In this document: positions 1 to 5,705 of the stretch, in pieces
Numbering within the stretch: the first letter of the stretch is position 1
How the letters are laid out: the number at the start of each line of letters is the position of its first letter
Translations under genes and position numbers: made by a program
Assembly: GCA_018056215.1 (NCBI GenBank)
Contig: JAGPGB010000077.1
Location: 1-5,705 of the forward strand
Direction of reading: 5' to 3'
Source of the DNA: Bacteroidales bacterium
GTDB lineage: Bacteria; Bacteroidota; Bacteroidia; Bacteroidales; DTU049
Length of the DNA: 5,705 bases
Notes under the pieces: generated by a model
What the model was told of the DNA's origin: nothing
Databases searched by the model: none
Seen by the model: only the letters and a program-made list of their open reading frames with translations

Positions 1-3000
1 GCAAAAGAAACGTCAAAATTAGAAAGGTCATAAATTTTAGGATTGCCTTTAGCAGTAGGAGGTCTTAGTTTTTTGACATTCATAAAGTTAATACCTTTTC
101 TCTGAGTATAAGATTGTACGAGACGTTTCACACTATCTACTTCATTATCAGTGTCATATGTTTCTAAGTCATCACGTAGGTAAACATCTGGATCTAAAGG
201 ATTATACTGTGGATTAGCCATCATTTCAGAATAGTCAACATGCATAGGAATACGCAAATTAAAATTTTCTGGTAGAAGCTTGCCAACATCCAGATTTAGA
301 GAAAGATCATAGGAAGTTACATTATCCAGTTGACGTTCATAAACTTTCTTTTCTATAGAGCCAAAGCCAGCAGTAGATAGTGTAGTAGCAAACATTATAT
401 TTCCTATATTAGCTAAACCCATGTTCATACGAGCAGTAGCAGCCCATCCACCTTTTTCGTCAAAAGTATTTACTCTCAATTCATTTATCCATACTTCAGC
501 ACATTTAGGTCTGCTATCATCATTAGGATAAGTACCCGTTTTAGGATTACGTACACCTATTAAAATTACTTTAACTTCAGCTAAATTGGGATTACCTACG
601 ATAGTGTATTTGCCATCCTCATCTTGACTAGAATATGGAGTGAAAAGTGTAATATTTGCATTATCCTCACTACGTAGAATGGTATTACGTTCTAATTTTA
701 GTTGTACTAATTTATCTAATACTAACTCAACAGAATCTGCCCATATTTTTTTGCGACTATCATCATCAGAGCTATAGTTACCCCATGGAGTAGGATGTAG
801 GGGGATTTCATATTCATAGTAATTTCTGTCAAAATCAGTACCCAATCTAATAAATAGAGTTAAATCTCCATCATTTAAAGGATAATTTAATGGATCTACC
901 TCCTCAGAGTGTACATTCATTTTAATTTTTTTATAATATCTAAAATCATAATCTGTACTTTTGAAAATGCCACGAGCATCACCATCTATCAGATGACAAA
1001 CCTTGATAGATAGGGATTGTTCATTTTGTTTTTGTAGATTAGTAGTACCATAATTGATTTCACGTTCTAAGCCTGGAGGCATCACATATGGGATAGGTTT
1101 TCGAGAACCGTTTTCTTCGATGTTCAAATTAGTGATATCGAAAGTTGTCAGATTTTGTTCATTACCAGGTAAATATTCTCCTGGTTGCAATAAAGAATAA
1201 GAATATCTACGCCATTGACTGCGAGCTAAATCCATAGTACCGAAACGTAATACAACAGAATCGCTCCAATTTTTTAGAAATATTCTCATGAAACGTATAG
1301 AAGTAAAATCACTAATATCACCAACAATTTTGTCTGGTCTTTTTACAGGAACTTTGAATTGATACCACTTCACTTTCTCTGAATTACCATTTGGTAACTT
1401 AACACTAGCAGTGTAAATATCGGTAATATAATTTTCTCCTATTACCATTTCATTAGGATTCAGATTGATCTCATATTGATAATATCTTTCTAATTCATTC
1501 AGTGTATTATCTCTATTAATATCTTCGCTATTAGGATTATTAGTAGCACTAGTAGGATAAGATTCATTACTCATATCTGGAGTAGGACTATTGCCATCTG
1601 AATTTTTATAATATTTATAACGTTGTAAAATATTATAGCCCAGATCATCATAGTCTGTACCTCTGAAATAATGATAATTATCTGATGATGGGTCATTCAA
1701 AGCAAGCTGATAAGCTACAGATCCAGTGCCATAAATGGAAGCGATAGATTGCAAATAACTATTAAAATAGTTTTTTTCATTATCATTTGTTAGACCATCA
1801 TAACCAACATCTTGATATTTTCTAGCATCTAGATTAGCATCAAAAGAATTGACTAAAGCTTGGTATTTGGGAACTACACCCCATTGAGTGCTATCAACTC
1901 CTGTCATTTCTGGGCTAGTAGGTAGACCATTTTCGAAAGCTTTTTTATGATCTAATAAAACATCTTCGGAAATATCACCTAGATTAATGTAAAGTTTACC
2001 ACCGGCGCTATTAGTATTATAAATAAATGGATCCATCAGCCAAAATTCAATATATTCTACATTAGTTTCTTCAAAATTAGGAGTTTCGATAGTTCTCATA
2101 ATGCCAGCCCAACGAGTAGAAGGGTCTACCAATCTTCCATTAGTAGTAATACCAGCTGATATTGTTGTCGGAGAAGTATCAAAATTATATGGGCCGCGTT
2201 CTGTAGGATAATAAGCTAAATCTAGCGTAGCTAAATTAGGGACAATGCCATTAGGAAATTCTTTAGCAGGAAATAGTTCAGACTCTAACACTTCTCTCAT
2301 ATAATGATTGCTAAGCATTTCTTTATTTACATTTGGTGGTGTTGTAGAATTATTTCTAAAAAAAACACTTGGGTCTATAGTATACCAAGATAATAAAGCT
2401 CTATTAAATCCCGAAGCAAGAGTAGAATCATCAGCTGCCTCAGGGAAAGATGTTGGTTGTCCTTGAGGTATAGAAGCCAATTGCCAGGAGAAAGGATTTT
2501 TAAGTGTTATACTGCTCATACTTCCTTCGAAATTATCTATAAAAGAATTACCTTCTTTGCCAATAGCTCTATTATGGCCAGGTATTAGATTTGCAAATTC
2601 TGCATCAATGGTAATATTTGAAGGGTCTTTAGTGCTCACAAAAGGTAATTTATCTATAATTTTGGTAATTAAAGTAGACTGGGTCTGATAAGATACATTT
2701 GCTCCCCAAATGGTATTAGATATTGGTTCATAGCCAATATTTACTTTAGTAGTAAAAGGTTTCTCTGTGAGATGTATTATAGTACCACCGACGATGAAAT
2801 TGTTATTAATTTTATAATCTACATGTGCACCCAAATAAGTTTTGGTTTGGAAATTAAAAAAAGTATTATTTTCGACAGTTACATTTATTGGTACACCAGA
2901 GGTGAGTATTCCTTGATTAATAATTTTGACACGACCCATAGTGTAATCTACCGTATAATCTACATTCTCTTGCAAAAGTAGTCCCCCAGCAGTTACTTTA

Positions 3001-5027
3001 ACAGATCCTTGTGGAATATTAATAGCATTTAAACTAATTTCACTACCCACACTAGATTTATAAGACCCTTCAATAGTAAATCTATTTTTATTAGCAATTT
3101 GTTCAGCTACAGTTTTAGTAGTAGTATATAAAGAGTCAAAGCAATATTTATTTGCTAAGTTAGGATCATCAAATTTACTTCTAAGGTCTTTACCAAAAGG
3201 TTCAACTACAGGGAAATAAATACGTCCATTTTTAGAATTAATAGTTCCTCCGCCAGTAGCTGCATTGTCTATAAAATCAAATAATCCATCAGGTTCAGGA
3301 TCGCCATTGATATTTAATCTATCAAAACCTAAAACTCTAATTAGAGGAATATACTTTAGATTAGATTCTGTCAAATAACCAGCGCCTACACCGAGATTTT
3401 CACTTTTATAAATAATATTTAATCTAAAATCTTCATTACTAATCTGATAGCCACCTATAGAATAAACATTTTTCATCATTAGATTCCAAACAGGTAATTT
3501 AGTATTTATAGAAGCAGGTTTTAATAATTTAACAACTAAACAATTAGGAGGATCTATCCCATCAGTAGAAAATTCTCCCACCTGATAAACACTATCACTA
3601 CCTACAACAGTATATTGATAAGCCACAGCTAACACTTGATCTGGACGAAGGCTAATATTGAGAGAAACAAATCCTAATTGATTATTTACAGTATATTCTG
3701 ATGTAGAAAGTTTACGAGCATTTTCTATTTTTTCATAATCAGTACCCATTTTAAAATTTAGTGAAGATAAATAGGAATTTACATCATTTAAATTTCTGAT
3801 GTTTGAAGTGTTAATGAGCTGAAAAAGATTATTAGATCTATTACTAGGCAAATAAGCATCTGGAGTGAAGTTTGGTAAAACATTTTGATTATAAGGATCA
3901 TACTCACCGATATCTTGAAAAGCTACTATATTTCTATTTTCTTGAGTAGCAGGACCAATATTAGTAATCCAAATTTCTATTTTAGTTATATTAATAGGAC
4001 TAGAAATAATAGGCAAGCGTTCTAAGTATTTATTATAATTATTGTAGAAAAATTGAGAGATGAAGAAATGCTTGTTCTCTTCATAATCGAGAGCATTTAT
4101 TTTAAATTCACTAACCTCGGCACCACCAGATACGGTGATAGTATTAGTTTCACTTTCTTGCTGCGAAAGCACAGCAGTTACCGTTGCTTTACCAAACTGT
4201 AATTGAGTTTTTAGGCCAAAAAGACTTTGACTACCACTTATTAAAGTGCTATTAAGCGGAAGAGTTACATCGCCAGCTTCTATTTTTTTAATAATTTCGT
4301 CTTCTTTGCCTTCATATTCTAATTTAATTTTATTATCAAAAGTAAAATTAGATTCAGTATTATACCTGACATTGAAATTAACTTTATCACCGACTTTAGC
4401 CATTAAATTTAGTTGAATTTTTTCATCAAAATTAAAATTGCCATAGCGTCTTTGCTTAACGGTGAGAGCAGGATCATCTCTGCGATAGCCTTTGTAACCA
4501 AAAATAATTTCGGCAGTACCACTGGGTCTGATATCTATTAAACCACTGCCAAAGACACCATCTTCTTTCATATGCATCCTAAAGAGAGAATCAAAAATGC
4601 CCTGACCTCTAGATTGCTGTACTAAAGATTGATGCCATTGCCTTTGCCATGCCTTTTGGAAATCATATTCATTATACTCATCAAAAGTCATTTGATATGG
4701 ATAACGTAAATTAATATTACCTACTTTTTGCTGAAAATCATAAGTATTATTAGTAGGATCATAAATAACAGTATCCTTGAGATTTTTGGGGATAATATCC
4801 CAGGGTGAAGATATCAATGGTGGTGGACCTGTAATCTGCTGATCTTGTATAGGATATATGAGAGAATCTAAAGTATCAGGAGGACCAACAAAATAAATAT
4901 TTTGATCTAAGGGTGAACTAGCAAAAAAAATAGTCGGTGAAAAAGAATAAAAAGTAAAAAAAGATAATATAGCAATAAAAAATAATTTATTAATAAACGG
5001 CGAAGTAAATGGGAATATTTTTTTCAC
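1..5027 (-). CDS. sprA: Cell surface protein SprA, type IX secretion system outer-membrane translocon (3' end outside window)
   Basis: SprA (Sov in Porphyromonas) is the giant outer-membrane beta-barrel that exports T9SS cargo; in Flavobacterium it is also needed for gliding and works with PorV and a plug protein (established for the family). Here 1,675 codons run without a stop to the window edge; the family is about 2,400 residues, so roughly 700 are probably missing. A signal peptide (1-36) comes first. Landmarks I recognise from the family are YPYQMTFDEYNEY (about 107-119), QRRYGNFNFDEKIQL (192-206), EDEIIKKIEAGDVTLPLN (242-259), SGSQSLFGLKTQLQFG (264-279), IEIWITN (around W353), NGDPEPDGLFDF (574-585), FIDNFEGS (829-836), WAGIMR (973-978), IEFWLMDPF (993-1001), KLYINLGDISEDVL (1011-1024), DINRDNTLNELERY (1169-1182), AEVWINELRV (1510-1519), FDEKGGWAATAR (1522-1533) and NPQYNPLDPDV (1605-1615). 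The GTG start lies 12 bases after ruvA and is the only good start that keeps the signal peptide; the first in-frame ATG is about 110 codons later. The missing 3' end reflects the window cut, not a broken gene. Confidence 0.97.
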   Translation of the reverse strand, partial: MKKIFPFTSPFINKLFFIAILSFFTFYSFSPTIFFASSPLDQNIYFVGPPDTLDSLIYPIQDQQITGPPPLISSPWDIIPKNLKDTVIYDPTNNTYDFQQKVGNINLRYPYQMTFDEYNEYDFQKAWQRQWHQSLVQQSRGQGIFDSLFRMHMKEDGVFGSGLIDIRPSGTAEIIFGYKGYRRDDPALTVKQRRYGNFNFDEKIQLNLMAKVGDKVNFNVRYNTESNFTFDNKIKLEYEGKEDEIIKKIEAGDVTLPLNSTLISGSQSLFGLKTQLQFGKATVTAVLSQQESETNTITVSGGAEVSEFKINALDYEENKHFFISQFFYNNYNKYLERLPIISSPINITKIEIWITNIGPATQENRNIVAFQDIGEYDPYNQNVLPNFTPDAYLPSNRSNNLFQLINTSNIRNLNDVNSYLSSLNFKMGTDYEKIENARKLSTSEYTVNNQLGFVSLNISLRPDQVLAVAYQYTVVGSDSVYQVGEFSTDGIDPPNCLVVKLLKPASINTKLPVWNLMMKNVYSIGGYQISNEDFRLNIIYKSENLGVGAGYLTESNLKYIPLIRVLGFDRLNINGDPEPDGLFDFIDNAATGGGTINSKNGRIYFPVVEPFGKDLRSKFDDPNLANKYCFDSLYTTTKTVAEQIANKNRFTIEGSYKSSVGSEISLNAINIPQGSVKVTAGGLLLQENVDYTVDYTMGRVKIINQGILTSGVPINVTVENNTFFNFQTKTYLGAHVDYKINNNFIVGGTIIHLTEKPFTTKVNIGYEPISNTIWGANVSYQTQSTLITKIIDKLPFVSTKDPSNITIDAEFANLIPGHNRAIGKEGNSFIDNFEGSMSSITLKNPFSWQLASIPQGQPTSFPEAADDSTLASGFNRALLSWYTIDPSVFFRNNSTTPPNVNKEMLSNHYMREVLESELFPAKEFPNGIVPNLATLDLAYYPTERGPYNFDTSPTTISAGITTNGRLVDPSTRWAGIMRTIETPNFEETNVEYIEFWLMDPFIYNTNSAGGKLYINLGDISEDVLLDHKKAFENGLPTSPEMTGVDSTQWGVVPKYQALVNSFDANLDARKYQDVGYDGLTNDNEKNYFNSYLQSIASIYGTGSVAYQLALNDPSSDNYHYFRGTDYDDLGYNILQRYKYYKNSDGNSPTPDMSNESYPTSATNNPNSEDINRDNTLNELERYYQYEINLNPNEMVIGENYITDIYTASVKLPNGNSEKVKWYQFKVPVKRPDKIVGDISDFTSIRFMRIFLKNWSDSVVLRFGTMDLARSQWRRYSYSLLQPGEYLPGNEQNLTTFDITNLNIEENGSRKPIPYVMPPGLEREINYGTTNLQKQNEQSLSIKVCHLIDGDARGIFKSTDYDFRYYKKIKMNVHSEEVDPLNYPLNDGDLTLFIRLGTDFDRNYYEYEIPLHPTPWGNYSSDDDSRKKIWADSVELVLDKLVQLKLERNTILRSEDNANITLFTPYSSQDEDGKYTIVGNPNLAEVKVILIGVRNPKTGTYPNDDSRPKCAEVWINELRVNTFDEKGGWAATARMNMGLANIGNIMFATTLSTAGFGSIEKKVYERQLDNVTSYDLSLNLDVGKLLPENFNLRIPMHVDYSEMMANPQYNPLDPDVYLRDDLETYDTDNEVDSVKRLVQSYTQRKGINFMNVKKLRPPTAKGNPKIYDLSNFDVSF
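4920..5027 (-). other. Predicted Sec signal peptide of SprA
   Basis: The first 36 residues have a basic start (MKK), a long hydrophobic, phenylalanine-rich core from about residue 15 (LFFIAILSFF and on), and a probable cut after Ala36 in IFFA-SSP. The mature protein then begins with a Ser/Pro/Asp-rich stretch, as expected after cleavage. No cysteine follows, so this is not a lipoprotein signal. It fits Sec export of SprA to the periplasm before insertion in the outer membrane. A second patch of Phe/Ile just before the cut makes the exact site uncertain by several residues. Confidence 0.8.
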
Positions 5028-5039
5028 TATGATGCGAGT
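5028..5039 (-). other. ruvA-sprA junction: 12-base gap, same frame, no Shine-Dalgarno sequence
   Basis: The ruvA stop codon TAA (5042-5040) and the sprA GTG (5027-5025) are separated by four sense codons (ACT CGC ATC ATA) in one shared reading frame. There is no room for a promoter or terminator, which supports one transcript and probably translational coupling. No purine-rich ribosome-binding motif precedes the GTG, so initiation here would depend on re-initiation by ribosomes finishing ruvA or on SD-independent initiation of the Bacteroidota kind. The gap itself is certain; the coupling is inferred. Confidence 0.75.
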
Positions 5040-5630
5040 TTATAAATATTTGAATGCTAGTTTAATAAGTTTATCTAAAGAATTATATTCATCTTTAGAA
5101 TGATTTTTTAATACCTTACTGAGTGCTGTCTCTGCTTCTTTCATAGTATATCCTAATTGCCTTAAAGCTAATAACGAATCATGATAAAAATTAGTATCTA
5201 AATTAGAAAAATTTTCTCCAGCTAATTCAATTTCAGGAATTTTGTTTTTTAATTCTACTAAGATACGTTCAGCAGATTTAGCACCAATACCTTTAACCTT
5301 TTGTAATTTATTGATATCTTTATTTTGAATGGCAGTATATAAATCTATCGGAGTAAGAGTAGAGAGTAATGTACGAGCAGTGTTAGCACCTATGCTATTA
5401 ACGCTTATTAATAATCTAAAAGCTTCTCTTTCCTCTTCATCAGCGAAACCATAGAGTATGGGACCATCTTCTTTCCATATTAAATTTATCAATAGTGATA
5501 TGTTAGAAGTATCTTTTATTTTTTCATAAGTATTTAAAGTAATTTGAGCTTCATAACCAATGCCCGCAGTTTCAATAACAACTTTTGAGGGATTTAAAAA
5601 AACAATATCACCTTTTATATAATTAAGCAT
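5040..5630 (-). CDS. ruvA: Holliday junction branch migration complex subunit RuvA
   Basis: RuvA binds four-way Holliday junctions as a tetramer in the cytoplasm and loads the RuvB ATPase rings that drive branch migration; RuvC then resolves the junction. The 196-residue product is complete and close to the family's usual length of about 200. The N-terminal OB fold covers about residues 1-63 (starting MLNYIKGDIV) and holds E54-D55 in KEDGPILYGF, matching the acidic pin that separates strands at the junction centre (E55/D56 in E. coli). Two helix-hairpin-helix motifs follow: SIGANTAR (79-86) and the textbook VKGIGAKSAERIL (112-124). A variable linker (about 131-147) leads to domain III (about 148-196), the flexible RuvB-contacting helices, with LLALRQLGYTMKEAE typical of it. 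The ATG at 5630 is the only sensible start, as it begins exactly at the OB fold. No Shine-Dalgarno sequence is seen, as is usual in Bacteroidota. The first hairpin has Ser79 where glycine is usual. The identification is firm. Confidence 0.98.
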   Translation of the reverse strand: MLNYIKGDIVFLNPSKVVIETAGIGYEAQITLNTYEKIKDTSNISLLINLIWKEDGPILYGFADEEEREAFRLLISVNSIGANTARTLLSTLTPIDLYTAIQNKDINKLQKVKGIGAKSAERILVELKNKIPEIELAGENFSNLDTNFYHDSLLALRQLGYTMKEAETALSKVLKNHSKDEYNSLDKLIKLAFKYL

Positions 5631-5658
5631 AAAAATGTAAAAATTTAATAATTTGTGC

Positions 5659-5666
5659 CAAAATTA
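5659..5666 (-). promoter_or_regulatory. Candidate -7 element of the ruvA-sprA promoter
   Basis: On the minus strand these bases read TAATTTTG, an exact match to the Bacteroidota sigma-ABfr -7 consensus TAnnTTTG. Transcription would start around 5648-5654, leaving an AT-rich leader of about 20 bases before the ruvA ATG, with no Shine-Dalgarno sequence. The upstream -33 box (TTTG/TTG) is poor: only a TTTTC occurs near the right place, about 17 bases upstream, so the match rests on one element. In such AT-rich DNA a chance match is quite possible, and ruvA could instead be read from a gene beyond 5705. The rest of 5631-5705 shows stop codons and no recognisable gene. Confidence 0.4.
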
Positions 5667-5705
5667 ATAATTATAAATAAATTGAAAAGAAAGATTAAGA
5701 AGTTA

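Noticed and set aside
2358..2365. Run of eight A within sprA as a programmed frameshift site
   Set aside because: It encodes phenylalanines, the frame on both sides continues the same SprA sequence, and no alternative frame with a plausible product follows.
2772..2981. Plus-strand open frame of 69 codons
   Set aside because: It lies wholly antisense to the conserved sprA coding sequence, its product is a low-complexity Ile/Tyr-rich peptide with no recognisable domain, and nothing upstream looks like an initiation signal.
1..5027. Reading the 5 kb region after ruvA as non-coding or as a decayed gene, because no terminated frame is found there
   Set aside because: The minus-strand frame is open throughout and matches SprA motifs from end to end; it lacks a stop only because the window cuts it.
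5631..5705. A small gene or regulatory RNA upstream of ruvA
   Set aside because: The stretch is very AT-rich, has several stop codons, and shows no stable hairpin or known RNA motif by eye; it is best read as a leader and promoter region.
1..5705. Insertion sequence, CRISPR array, tRNA or a novel defence or mobile system
   Set aside because: No direct or inverted repeats, spacer pattern, transposase, recombinase or cloverleaf was seen; two core genes account for nearly all bases.

Overview
The window comes from an AT-rich genome of the Bacteroidota (or a close FCB relative). Three things point there: a near full-length stretch of the type IX secretion and gliding protein SprA, a family confined to that group; the ruvA-sprA gene order, which I recall as common in Bacteroidota; and a TAnnTTTG-type -7 promoter element with no Shine-Dalgarno sequence in front of either gene. 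I cannot name the genus.

Both genes lie on the minus strand, and coding sequence fills almost the whole window. Reading along the minus strand: 5705-5631 is a short AT-rich leader with a candidate promoter. 5630-5040 is ruvA, the Holliday-junction-binding subunit of the RuvAB branch migration motor. A 12-base gap follows. sprA then starts at a GTG at 5027 and stays open for 1,675 codons to the window edge, where it is cut off. Its last part, probably several hundred residues of C-terminal outer-membrane barrel, lies outside. The sprA translation was read by hand from the sequence.

The two genes are almost certainly co-transcribed, but their functions are unrelated: RuvA acts on DNA in the cytoplasm, while SprA is the giant outer-membrane translocon of the type IX secretion system. 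The arrangement looks like an ordinary core region. I see no mobile element, CRISPR array, RNA gene or new system. The points worth a second look are details: the in-frame, one-stop junction between the genes, two EF-hand-like loops and repeated beta-strand signatures in SprA, four scattered cysteines, and a changed residue in the first helix-hairpin-helix of RuvA.
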